A stretch of DNA of 64,000 nucleotides from JAJYKC01 sp963823105 (GTDB lineage: Bacteria > Acidobacteriota > Terriglobia > Bryobacterales > Bryobacteraceae), in assembly GCA_963823105.1 (NCBI GenBank), contig CAWGKC010000009.1:62001-126000 (forward strand), read 5' to 3'. The notes under the pieces were generated by a model. It worked only from the letters and a program-made list of their open reading frames with translations, was not told the origin of the DNA and made no database searches. The position numbers and the translations under genes were made by a program. This document shows, in pieces, positions 8,128-16,424 of the stretch (positions are counted from its first letter, which is position 1; each line of letters opens with the position of its first letter).

Positions 8128-8553
8128 TCAGGTCTGGGGCTGAGAGAGGAAGCGGTGGAGTTTGCGGCAGGTGGAGTCGAAGGAACGCTGTTGCTCCTCG
8201 GAGCCGTTATGAACCAGGGGACCTCCGTCCTGGTGTACGGCGTCACGGAGAAGGCGGCCAGCCGCAACCCTTCTTAGAGAGGGGTCGTAGTGCAGATCCC
8301 GGATGATCTCCCCACCCAGCATCCAGAGGTTGTCCACGTGACGGCGAATCGTGTTGGGGGAAAGAGCCGACGATGCCAGATGCAGGATGAAGGGCCGCAG
8401 GCAAAACAAAAGCCGCTCACCCGGCGGCAAGTCTTTTTCCAATCCCATCCACGAACGCGGCCAGCGGTCCAGATCGCGGCAATAGGCGGAAACATCGGGG
8501 GCCGGCTCCTGCCGGGCGGCGTGGTTTACTCTGGAAGTCTTCGTCTTCGACAT
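8128..8553 (-). CDS. Passenger protein of the ISL3-like element, unknown function
   Basis: A 141-residue basic protein divergent from the transposase. It contains ALSPNTIRRHVDNLWMLGGE and a following helix-rich part (SLRRVAAGRLLRDAVH, then FDSTCRKLHRFL), reminiscent of the core-binding domain of tyrosine recombinases but without a catalytic domain. I started it at ATG 8553 (MSKTKTSRV), which leaves a short gap to the transposase start at 8564; ATG 8565 and GTG 8577 are alternatives that would overlap it. Its place inside the candidate element suggests cargo or an accessory transposition factor. Function not known. Confidence 0.5.
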   Translation of the reverse strand: MSKTKTSRVNHAARQEPAPDVSAYCRDLDRWPRSWMGLEKDLPPGERLLFCLRPFILHLASSALSPNTIRRHVDNLWMLGGEIIRDLHYDPSLRRVAAGRLLRDAVHQDGGPLVHNGSEEQQRSFDSTCRKLHRFLSQPQT

Positions 8554-8563
8554 CGTCCGCGCC

Positions 8564-9811
8564 ATGGAACTGACCACGATTCTAAACCACTGCCATCCCC
8601 AGCGGGGGTTTGTCTATTTGCCCGCCCGCTTCAGCGCCGACAAGAAGACCGTCGAGGTGAGCGTGCGGCCGCGCCAAGGTACGGCGGCGGTCTGCTCGGG
8701 ATGCCACCGGCCGGCGCCGGGTTACGATCGTCTGCCCGAGCGGCGCTTCGAGTTCATCCCCTTCTGGGGAATCCTGGTTTTCCTTCTGTACCGGATGCGG
8801 CGTGTCCATTGCCGAAGCTGTGGCATCAAGGTGGAGGAGGTTCCGTGGAGCGATGGCAAGCATCAGTCCACCAAAGCCCACATGCTCTTCCTGGCCCAGT
8901 GGGCGCGCAAACTTTCCTGGAAGGAAACCGCCGAGTCGTTCCACACCTCTTGGGACAGGGTGTGCGACGCCGTCGAGTACGTGGTCGGCTGGGGCCTGGA
9001 GCATCGCACGCTGGAGTCGATCCAGGCCATTGGCGTGGATGAAATCCAGTACGCCAAAGGCCACAAGTACCTGACGCTGGTCTACCAGATCGACCAAGGC
9101 TTCACCCGCCTGTTGTGGGTAGGCAAGGAACGCACCATTGAATCCTTCCAAGGCTTTTTTACCGTCATCGGCGACGGGCTTGCCTCGCAAATCCAGTTTG
9201 TGTGTTCGGATATGTGGCCGCCCTACCTGGACGTGATCCGGCGGAAATGTTCCCAGGCGCTGCACATCCTGGACCGCTTCCACATCGTCGCCAAGATGAA
9301 CCAGGCTTTAGACGAGGTTCGCGCCGGCGAAACGCGGCGCATGGCCCAGGACGGCCACCGTCCGCTGCTGTCGAAGTCGCGCTGGTGCGTGCTCAAGCGC
9401 AAAGAGAATCTCACCGCCAAGCAACGGATCCGCCTCCGCGATCTGCTCCGTTACAACCTGCGGACTGTCCGCGCCTACCTGCTCAAGGAAGACTTTCAGC
9501 AGTTCTGGAACTACAACTCGCCCACCTGGGCAGGCCTGTTCCTGGACTTCTGGTGCCGCCAAACCATGCGCAGCCGCATCGAACCCATGAAGAAAATCGC
9601 CCGCACGCTGCGAACTCACCGCCCCCTTTTGTTGAACTACTTCAAAGCCAGAAAAGAGTTTTCCAGCGGCGTGGTCGAAGGTCTCAACAACAAAGCCAAA
9701 GTAACCATGAGAAGATCGTACGGCTTCCGCACCTTCCGCATTCTGGAACTCGCGCTCTACCATTCACTTGGCCACCTACCGGAGCCCCAGCTTACCCACG
9801 AATTCTTCTGA
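8564..9811 (+). CDS. ISL3-family transposase
   Basis: A 415-residue DDE-type transposase. The N-terminal zinc-finger region has CSGCHRPAPGYDRLPERRFE and VHCRSCGIKVEEVPW. The catalytic core shows Asp in IQAIGVDEIQYAKGHKYLTL, Asp in QFVCSDMWPPYLDVIRR, HILDRFHIVAKMN, and Glu in GVVEGLNNKAKVTMRRSYG, the classical ISL3 (DDE_Tnp_ISL3) layout. Length is normal and all three acidic residues are present, so it is probably functional. It excises and reinserts the element. Confidence 0.9.
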   Translation: MELTTILNHCHPQRGFVYLPARFSADKKTVEVSVRPRQGTAAVCSGCHRPAPGYDRLPERRFEFIPFWGILVFLLYRMRRVHCRSCGIKVEEVPWSDGKHQSTKAHMLFLAQWARKLSWKETAESFHTSWDRVCDAVEYVVGWGLEHRTLESIQAIGVDEIQYAKGHKYLTLVYQIDQGFTRLLWVGKERTIESFQGFFTVIGDGLASQIQFVCSDMWPPYLDVIRRKCSQALHILDRFHIVAKMNQALDEVRAGETRRMAQDGHRPLLSKSRWCVLKRKENLTAKQRIRLRDLLRYNLRTVRAYLLKEDFQQFWNYNSPTWAGLFLDFWCRQTMRSRIEPMKKIARTLRTHRPLLLNYFKARKEFSSGVVEGLNNKAKVTMRRSYGFRTFRILELALYHSLGHLPEPQLTHEFF

Positions 9812-10218
9812 CGAGGCCTCTTCTTTAACACCCCCCGCGCTATCGTCTAACCAAGAGAGGGCACGACTGATCATCTTCGTAGCCCTTCGCTAAGCGGTCT
9901 CCATTCTAGACAAGGGAAATCGCGAATGCTAAAAGGTGGGCGCTGGCCGCTCGCGTTTGACGCGGCCCCTATCCAGTTTAAGGGTGACCTGAACGGGTTT
10001 TTGATCTTCGTAAAAAGCAACGTTGCACCATAAGTGGAAACAAAGGAAAGAAGGAAAGAAAGTAAGTAAGTAGGAAAGGAACGGCAAACGGGAAACCCGC
10101 CAGGGCGAGGCGCGAACGATGGAATCAGGTTACAGGACTAACTTCTCAAGTAGTTCGGTTCGAGGCTGCGCCGAACATCCACGCCGGGGAATCGGGCCGT
10201 AACGTGAGAACGCGTCGC
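9812..10218. other. Noncoding stretch after the ISL3 element
   Basis: No supportable gene. It holds the candidate right inverted end of the ISL3 element (about 9849-9862) and a purine-only simple-sequence run at about 10045-10080 (repeated GGAAAGAA and GTAA units). Nothing else recognised. Confidence 0.5.
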
Positions 10219-11434
10219 CTACGCTTTTCGAAAGGCCAGGACGGCGTTGAGGCCGCCGAAGGCGAAGGAGTTCGAGAGCGCGTACTCCACTTGGGCCGGG
10301 CGCGAGTGGTTGGGGATGACGTCGAGGTCGCATTCGGGGTCGGGTTCGTTGAAATTCGCCGTGGGCGGGAGCAGTTCTTCGCGCAGGGCGAGGAGGGTGG
10401 CGACGGCTTCGATGGCTCCGGCGGCGCCGAGCGTATGGCCGTGCATGGACTTGGTGGAGCTGACGGCGAGGCGGGCGGCGTGCGCGGCGAAGACGCCGCG
10501 GATGGCTTTGGTTTCGGCGGAATCGTTGGCGCGGGTGCCGGTGCCATGGGCGTTGATGTAACCGATGGCGGCGGGATCGAGGTGCGCACTTGCGAGTGCC
10601 GCTCGCATGGCGCGCATGGCGCCTTCCGGAGACGGCTGGGTGATGTGATGGGCGTCGGAGGACATGCCGAAGCCTACGATTTCGCCGTGAATTTTGGCGC
10701 CGCGGGCTTGGGCGGCTTCGTAGCGGCTCCAGCACCAGCATGGCGCCGCCATCGCCCAGAATGAGGCCATCGCGATCCTTTGAGAACGGACGGCAGGTAC
10801 TGGCGGAGACCACGCGCATGGCTTCCCAGGCGCGAAGGAAGCCGAGGCTGAAGTTGGCTTCGCAGCCGCCGGCGATGGCGAGTTCGGCCGAGCCGTCGCG
10901 CACCATGGCGAAGGCCTGGCCGATGGCGTGATTGGACGACGAGCAGGCGGTAGAGATGGAATACGCCGGGCCGACAATGCCGAACTCGAACGAGATGCGG
11001 CTGGCGGCGGCGTTGCTCATGATGCGCGGGATGGTGAGCGGATTCACGCGCGGGCTGTTGTTGCGGTAGAGGGCGAAGAACTGTTCGTCCTCGGTGGATT
11101 GGCCGCCGACGCAGGAGCCGGTGACGATGGCGGCGCGTTCCCGCAAATCGGCGGTCCATTCGATGCCGGCGTCGGCGACGGCTTCGCGCGCGGCGACTGC
11201 GCCGTATTGCGCGAAGCGGTCGAGGAAGGCGGCCTCTTTGGCGTCGAAGTGGCGGGAGGCGTCCCAGCCGCGGACTTCGGCGCCGTTTGCGAAGCGCAGA
11301 ACACCGGGCGCAATGCTTTCGAGCGGAGCGATGGCGGAGCGGCCTTGCGATAAGGAGCGCCAGAAATCGGGGACGTTTTCACCGGACGCGCTCACGACGC
11401 CCAAGCCGGTGACGGCGACGCGGCGCATTGTCAC
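10219..11434 (-). CDS. Beta-ketoacyl-ACP synthase II (FabF-like), frameshifted
   Basis: A condensing enzyme that joins malonyl-ACP to an acyl chain. The start GTG at 11434 overlaps the ACP stop by 4 bases. It opens RRVAVTGLGVVSASGENVPD; the nucleophile Cys lies in SISTACSSSNHAIG, and the two His in YINAHGTGTRANDS and STKSMHGHTLGAAGA. The second half is in the next frame: one extra C near 10726 breaks the gene (LVLE to RYEAAQARG), and removing it restores a full-length protein of about 404 residues. Being paired with its own ACP, it more likely serves a specialised acyl product than housekeeping fatty-acid synthesis. Confidence 0.75.
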
Positions 11435-11697
11435 GCGGCGGCGGGAGACGGACCCGGGGACGTTTCAAGCAGCTTGCGGACACCCTCGGCCGCATCGCGA
11501 ACCGACCGCAGGCTGTGAGCGGCGTCGTCGGGGATGTTGATATTAAATTCGTTTTCGAGCGCGAACAGGATATTGATGCCGTCGAGGGAATCGATCTTCA
11601 GTTCTTCGAAGGTGCTGGCGGCGGTGACGGTGGAGGCGTCCAGATGCTGTGTCGCGGCGATCACGGCGATCACGCGTTGAGTCAGTTCGTCGGGCAT
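11431..11697 (-). CDS. Acyl carrier protein
   Basis: An 88-residue ACP. The phosphopantetheine-attachment Ser lies in FEELKIDSLDGINILFALE, a typical DSL motif at the start of helix 2, preceded by VIAVIAATQHLDASTVTA. It is acidic apart from a short Pro/Ala tail. Its start lies within the end of the deacetylase gene (16-base overlap in the repaired frame) and its stop overlaps the ketosynthase GTG (GTGA), so the operon is translationally coupled. It should carry the acyl chain elongated by the adjacent synthase. Confidence 0.85.
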   Translation of the reverse strand: MPDELTQRVIAVIAATQHLDASTVTAASTFEELKIDSLDGINILFALENEFNINIPDDAAHSLRSVRDAAEGVRKLLETSPGPSPAAA

Positions 11698-12392
11698 AGA
11701 ATCTCGCTAACGGTTTCGAAATGAAATCCGCGTTCCAGCAACGCAGGGAGGGCGCGGCGAAGCGCTTCGAGGGTCTTCGCGGATGTCGGGATCGTGGCGC
11801 AGGGCGCGGCCATCGTGGAGGCAGAAAATGGCGCCGTTGCGCGCGCCGCGAACGAGGCGCGCGGCTACGGAAGCGGCGGGCAGTTTCCAATCGAGAGCGA
11901 GCGTGGTCCACATGACGCCGGTGAGACCGAGCTTGCGCTGCGCTTCGCCAAGGCCGAACCAGCGGACGCCGTAAGGCGCGCGGAACCACAGCGGGCGGAC
12001 GCCGGAACAATCTTCCAGGGAGCGTTGGCAACGGGCGACCTCGTCGAAGACGAAAGAGGGAGAGCGGCGCCAGAGGCGGGCGTGATTTTCGGTGTGATTG
12101 CCGATCTCGTGGCCGGCGGCGACGAGCGCGGGAGAGCGCGGGCAGGCGGCGGGCGTTGCAGCCGCATTGAAAAAAAGTGGCGCGGACGCGATGTGCGGCG
12201 AGGAGATCGAGCAGTGCGGGAGTGGACTCGCTGGGGCCGTCGTCAAAGGTGAGGGCGAGCGCTTTGCGCCTCGGGATCGCCGCGGAACACCGAAGGGGCG
12301 AAAACGGAGGACGAACGGCCGCGGACGGCCCAGGCCATGGCGCCGGTGCCGAGGGCGGGCAAAAGCGCGGCGGCCGCGGCGGGCCAGATCAT
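11682..12392 (-). CDS. Polysaccharide deacetylase family protein (NodB), three frameshifts
   Basis: A NodB-homology metal-dependent deacetylase. Readable in three frames: an N-terminal hydrophobic segment from ATG 12392; ALALTFDDGPSESTPALLDL (the TFDDGP motif); GHEIGNHTENHARLW (metal-binding His pair); FRAPYG; and a final IFCLHDG. One extra base each near 12275, 12130 and 11790 breaks the frame; removing them gives about 235 residues ending within the ACP gene. The start ATG overlaps the enolase-family stop (ATGA). With the single N-terminal hydrophobic segment it is probably exported or membrane-anchored. Substrate unknown. Confidence 0.7.
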
Positions 12393-13556
12393 CGAAGGGC
12401 GCCTCCGCTATTCTCCAGGCGGTAGAGCGAAGCGGGGCCGGCGATCCAGGGGTAGCGATCGAAGGCTCGCTCGTCCACCTCGATGCCAAGCCCGGGGCCG
12501 GAGGGGGCGAGGAGATTGCCATCGCGGATTTCAAGCGGCTGGCCGATCTCGAATGAGGACCGGGCATTGGGAATCTTCGATCCATTCGGCGACCATGTCG
12601 GGCCAGCAGAGGGCGATCTGGGCGGCGGCCGCGGCGGCGAGCGGCGTGTCGCAGTTCTGAAAACAGAAACGGAGGCCGGAGTGAGCGGCTTCGGGCAGAA
12701 TGCGGCGCGCGGCCCAATAGCCGCCCTGGCGGGCCAGATCGAATTGCAGAAAATCGACGGCTTCGCGAAAGACGAGGTCGAGGATATGGTGGTCGTCGGG
12801 TTCGAGCGCGCCGCCGGCCAGAGCGATGGAATCGCGCTCTCGCCAATCGCGCCAGGCGTCGTGATCCTCCGGAGGAAGTGGATCTTCGATCCACGCCACG
12901 CCGTGGAGATTCAGTTCCGCGAGCAGATCGTGAAGGGCGCCGGGAGGGTAAAACGCCGGACCGGTTCGCCACCAGGCTTCGGCGTTAAAGATGAGATCGC
13001 AGTTGAGGCCGATCGTTCTTCGCACCAGTTCGGCGGCTTGAGCGTCGCGTTGCGGACCGGAACCGGCGTGGACTTTGAAGGCGCGAATCCCGGCGTTGAG
13101 CGACTCGAAGGCGCTCTCGGCGAAGGCCTCGGGCGCGGCGGCGAACGGAGAGCTTGAATACACGCGCACGCGATCGCGCACGCGTCCGCCGAGGAACTCC
13201 GAGGCGGGGGCGCGGCGAGACTTTCCCAGCAAATCGTAGAGAGCGATTTCGACGGCGCCATAGGCGTGGAGCGCGGCCGGATCGAGACCGGGCGACTCTT
13301 GAAAATGGATGCGCAGAGCGTCGGGGTCGCCAAGCGAGCGGCCTTCGAGGAACGGCGCCGCGACGTTTGCGATCGACTCTCGCGCCCATTCGTAGGGGGG
13401 GCCGGGAGCGTAGCCGACGAAGCCATCGGAGGAGGCGACGCGAACGACCATGGCGTCGCGCTTGTATACGATCCGTTCACCGCCGGGGAAGGGGAGGTGG
13501 AGCGGTTCGGGAAGCGGGCGGGAGAGGAGGCGGCACGCGACGTTCGAAATTTTCAT
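12389..13556 (-). CDS. Enolase-superfamily (mandelate racemase/MLE-like) protein, frameshifted near its end
   Basis: An N-terminal capping domain (MKISNVACRLLSRPL on) followed by a barrel with GIRAFKVHAG, LIFNAEAWW, GVAWIEDPLPPEDH and LAGGALEPDDHH. These occupy the positions of the K-x-K and the three acidic metal ligands, but the usual VDAN Asp is Asn-Ala-Glu here and AGGE is AGGAL, so metal binding and reaction may differ from characterised members. The frame breaks near 12575; the next frame supplies a normal C-terminus (GLGIEVDERAFDRYPWIAGP) ending in a stop that overlaps the deacetylase ATG. Substrate unknown. First gene of the four-gene operon. Confidence 0.7.
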
Positions 13557-13667
13557 GCGCTGGCGGCTTGTATTCAGGCTACCAAGGAAGCGGCCCTCCG
13601 GGAGTCATCGCCGGAGAAGGCCATCTCCCGGCGTGAAGCCGCAAGCGGCTCCATGCGATGATGTGGA

Positions 13668-14534
13668 ATGCGAATTTCAAGAACGACTTTAGCCGTTTCG
13701 GTCTTCGCGGCCGGAGCGCTCTTTGCGCAGGGGCCGCCTCCGCCGCTGCCTCCCGCCGAACTCGAACGATTGGTGACGCGCATCGCGCTTTATCCGGATC
13801 CTTTACTGGCGCAGATTTTAGCCGCCGCCACTTACCCGGATCAAATTCCCGATGCGTCGCGCTGGGCGGATCAACACCATTACCTTACGGGACAAACGCT
13901 GGCCAACGCCATCCAGGAAGACCGTCTTCCGTGGGATCCGAGCGTGCAGGCGCTGTTGCCGTTCCCGTCGGTGCTGGAGACGATGGCATCCGATATGGAT
14001 TGGACCAACGCGTTGGGAAACGCCGTTCTGGCGCAAAAAAACGACGTGATGGAAGCGGTCCAAAGGGATCGCCGGAAAGCCCGGCAATTCGGGTATTTGC
14101 GAACCGGCGGCGGGATCGTCGTCGGCGGAGGGCCATACATCACGATCATGCCGGCCGACCCCGGCTACATTCCCGTTCCCTACTACGATCCGGCAATCGT
14201 CTTTTTTCCGCCGCGTCCGGGATTCTTTATCGGCGGCGCGATCCGCTTCGGATTCGGCGTGACGATCGGAGGGTTTTTCCGGCCGTGGGGATGGGGCTAC
14301 AACCGCTTCGACTGGGGCGGGCACGAACTGTTTCTCAACAACGCCCCGTGGCGGCGGGGATGGGCCGGGAGAGAGGGATACGTCCATCCATACCCCGGCA
14401 TCCGGCGATTCGCTCCGCGGGATCGCGCCCCGGAGCGGCATCCGTTGTACGAGCGGTCGGAGCGCGAACGGGCGGCGGGCCGGGAAGGAAGGCCGTGGGC
14501 CGAGGAGCACCGGGGCGGACGGGAACGGAGATAA
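13668..14534 (+). CDS. DUF3300 domain secreted protein
   Basis: A 288-residue protein with signal peptide (VSVFAAGALFAQG) followed by the DUF3300 signature LVTRIALYPDPLLAQILAAA and ADQHHYLTGQTLANAIQEDR. The C-terminal half is Gly/aromatic rich (PADPGYIPVPYYDPAIVFFP, then GWGYNRFDWGG) and ends in a charged Arg/Glu tail. DUF3300 proteins are common in Proteobacteria and Acidobacteriota, with no established function that I know. It is divergent from the enolase-family operon and starts at an ATG with 111 intergenic bases. Confidence 0.85.
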   Translation: MRISRTTLAVSVFAAGALFAQGPPPPLPPAELERLVTRIALYPDPLLAQILAAATYPDQIPDASRWADQHHYLTGQTLANAIQEDRLPWDPSVQALLPFPSVLETMASDMDWTNALGNAVLAQKNDVMEAVQRDRRKARQFGYLRTGGGIVVGGGPYITIMPADPGYIPVPYYDPAIVFFPPRPGFFIGGAIRFGFGVTIGGFFRPWGWGYNRFDWGGHELFLNNAPWRRGWAGREGYVHPYPGIRRFAPRDRAPERHPLYERSERERAAGREGRPWAEEHRGGRERR

Positions 14535-14611
14535 AGAGGGAGTAACCGGCATGGTCTCCCGGGCCCGGGAGCGGCGCGACTTGCGCGAACTACCCGGCCC
14601 GGGCGGCGCGC

Positions 14612-14947
14612 TCACGTCCCGTAGATTTGTCGCACTTCGACGGTGCCGTGCTCCAGGTGGGGATGAGTGAGGGAGCGCTGGACGGCTTCGTCATAGCTGG
14701 CGGCTTCGATGGTGTAGAAGCCGCCCAGAATCTCCTTCGTTTCGCTGTAGGGTCCGTCGGAGGGGATCGGTTTGCCGTTCCGGGAACGGATCACCCGGCC
14801 CACATCCGGCGCCAGTCGCTTTCCAGCGAGCGTGAAGGGAAGCTTGGACCAGGCCATATATTTGTCCATGGCCGTTTGCTGTTCCTCCGGGCTGAGTTTT
14901 TCCCAGCCCGAAGGATCGTCGTAGAGCAGGAGCATGTATTGCGGCAT
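14612..14947 (-). CDS. YCII-related domain protein
   Basis: A 111-residue soluble protein with the ferredoxin-like YCII (DGPF) pattern: MPQYMLLLYDDPSGWEKLSP, RNGKPIPSDGPYSETKEILGG, FYTIEAASYDEAVQRSLTHP and a C-terminal GTVEVRQIYG. In other bacteria these small proteins are often linked to ECF sigma factors, but no sigma factor is nearby here. It follows the secreted protein at 14957-15487 by 9 bases and is probably in one transcript with it. Confidence 0.85.
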   Translation of the reverse strand: MPQYMLLLYDDPSGWEKLSPEEQQTAMDKYMAWSKLPFTLAGKRLAPDVGRVIRSRNGKPIPSDGPYSETKEILGGFYTIEAASYDEAVQRSLTHPHLEHGTVEVRQIYGT

Positions 14948-14956
14948 GATTCTTTC

Positions 14957-15487
14957 CTATCGAATCCGAGTGTATTCGAAGTTCTCAACGGACTTCGATT
15001 GGCCGCCGGCGTACATTTCCCAGGCAGCCGTGAGGTGATCGTTGTCGACGAGCCGGAAGGTAGCGTTATGCATGTGCGCGACGTCCGGGCCGGCAAGATT
15101 TGTAGCGTCGAGAAACCGGAAACTCAACTCGCCGGTTTCGGGATTGAAGCTGCGCGCCTCCATGCGCGGTTGATTTCCGGTGGCGCAATAATGCTCCAGC
15201 ATCAAACGGCCGCCGTCCATGTGGAAGACGGTAATCATCACGGGCATGTTCCCAATGGCCTCGCGTTCGACGACGGACGTGCCCGCGGCGATCGTTTCGT
15301 AGGTGAGATGGGCCTTGCCCATGGCGGTGTCGGCCTGCCATTCCCCGGCCAAGGCTTTAAGGCGGGCGAAGGCGGCGGCGGAATCGATCGACGTGGCCGG
15401 CTGTACGGAGGCGGGTTGGCTATCGGCGGCGCGAACGGCCGCGGAGGCCAGTAGTACGTTTGCAATCAAGAAAAGATGCGTTTTCAT
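14957..15487 (-). CDS. Secreted DUF1579-like protein
   Basis: A 176-residue protein with an N-terminal signal peptide (FLIANVLLASAAVRA) and a lipocalin-like body: FARLKALAGEWQADTAMGKA, MITVFHMDGGRLMLEHYCAT and FSFRFLDATN-type strands ending in an AWEMYAGGQS segment. This LAGEW...EHYCATGNQPRM pattern is common in small Acidobacteriota secreted proteins of unknown role. Upstream of the YCII gene with 9 bases between. Function unknown. Confidence 0.7.
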   Translation of the reverse strand: MKTHLFLIANVLLASAAVRAADSQPASVQPATSIDSAAAFARLKALAGEWQADTAMGKAHLTYETIAAGTSVVEREAIGNMPVMITVFHMDGGRLMLEHYCATGNQPRMEARSFNPETGELSFRFLDATNLAGPDVAHMHNATFRLVDNDHLTAAWEMYAGGQSKSVENFEYTRIR

Positions 15488-15598
15488 TCGTTTCTCCTTG
15501 GGGGTTTTCTTTCCCTCGGTGTAATAACGAATGACCCGCGTTGAAATCGACAGAGAGGCGGGGAATAATTTTCCTTGCCTCCGCAGCCGAATGCCGGG

Positions 15599-16162
15599 CT
15601 AATTCTTGGGCAGCATCGGCTTGCCTTCGTGCGACACCAGAAGGTCGTGCATGTCGTTTGCGTGTTCCTCCTCGTTGGTGAGAATGCCTTCCATCATCAC
15701 GCGCGTGGTGGGGTCCTTGTCGGCGAAAAACCGGATCAGTTCGCGGTAGTGCTCGCAGGCGATGCGTTCGGCCACCAGGTTTTCCTTGATCATTTCGATC
15801 AGGTTCGCTCCGACAACGTATTCGGACGCCGAACGGGACGCCAGCCCCTCGGGATTGAAATTCGGCGTGCCGCCCAGTTGATTGATGCGCTCGGCGACGA
15901 GCCGCATGTGTCCCTGCTCTTCCTTGGCGTGCTGATCGAACTCCTCCTTCACGCCGTCGCTGGAGATGCCGGCGGCGGCGACCGCGTTCATCGTGTACCG
16001 GAGAACGCAGACGATTTCCGTCGCAAGCACCGACTGCAAGATCTCGATGGTCTGTTTGACGTCGCCATGCAGGGCCGGAGTAATGGCGCCGTCGTCGATG
16101 CTCTTCCGCGCCTTCTCTCTCAGGTGCTGAACGTCGGTGAGAAAGGGCTGATCTTTTTTCAT
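15599..16162 (-). CDS. Bacterioferritin/Dps-like ferritin family protein
   Basis: A 187-residue four-helix-bundle protein. Di-iron ligands are expected from LATEIVCVLRYTMN (Glu), EFDQHAKEEQGHMRLVAERI (E-x-x-H), VAERIACEHYRELIRFF (Glu) and ILTNEEEHANDMHDLL (E-x-x-H). It most likely oxidises and stores iron or protects against peroxide. I start it at ATG 16162 (MKKDQPFLTDV), preceded by a GAGGAGGCG ribosome site; a longer open frame to 16213 lacks one. A terminal tRNA on the same strand lies 110 bases upstream. Confidence 0.85.
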   Translation of the reverse strand: MKKDQPFLTDVQHLREKARKSIDDGAITPALHGDVKQTIEILQSVLATEIVCVLRYTMNAVAAAGISSDGVKEEFDQHAKEEQGHMRLVAERINQLGGTPNFNPEGLASRSASEYVVGANLIEMIKENLVAERIACEHYRELIRFFADKDPTTRVMMEGILTNEEEHANDMHDLLVSHEGKPMLPKN

Positions 16163-16270
16163 GTTCGCCTCCTCGAAATTTTCCCGGAGCGCCTGGCCGC
16201 CGGGCACATCCATGCCAACTTTAGCGCAAGGGCCCCGGAATATTCTTGGTCCTTCCGGCGCCTGCGGAAC

Positions 16271-16346
16271 TGGTGGGCCCTGTAGGATTTGAACCTACGA
16301 CCGACGGATTATGAGTCCGCTGCTCTAACCGCTGAGCTAAGGGCCC
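16271..16346 (-). tRNA. tRNA-Ile (anticodon CAT, lysidine type)
   Basis: Acceptor arms GGGCCC/GGGCCC, D-arm TTAGCTCAGCGGTTAGAGC, anticodon loop CTCATAA, T-loop GGTTCAAATCC, discriminator A and an encoded CCA (16271-16273). The anticodon CAT could be Met, but the overall sequence closely follows bacterial tRNA-Ile2, whose C34 is modified to lysidine to read AUA codons. Confidence 0.85.
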
Positions 16347-16424
16347 GGGATGGGATTCATCCCACATCTTACTACGCGCGTTCCGAACGCTCTCAGGCGG
16401 CGGGCCGCATGGTAGGCTGGCGGG

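Larger units (their letters stand above)
8081..9862 (+). mobile_element. ISL3-family insertion sequence (approximate ends)
   Basis: Built around the ISL3 transposase at 8564-9811. Candidate imperfect inverted ends are CCCCTCTTCTTGGTT near 8082 and the complement of AACCAAGAGAGGGC near 9849-9862, which match apart from one gap. I could not find a convincing target duplication, so the outer ends are tentative. Confidence 0.45.

Noticed and set aside
10204..10764. Plus-strand open frame over the ketosynthase 3' half
   Set aside because: Gly/Glu-rich mirror of the real minus-strand gene; no family signature.
16274..16346. tRNA-Met (CAT anticodon)
   Set aside because: Body and T-arm follow bacterial tRNA-Ile2 closely; initiator and elongator Met features are lacking.
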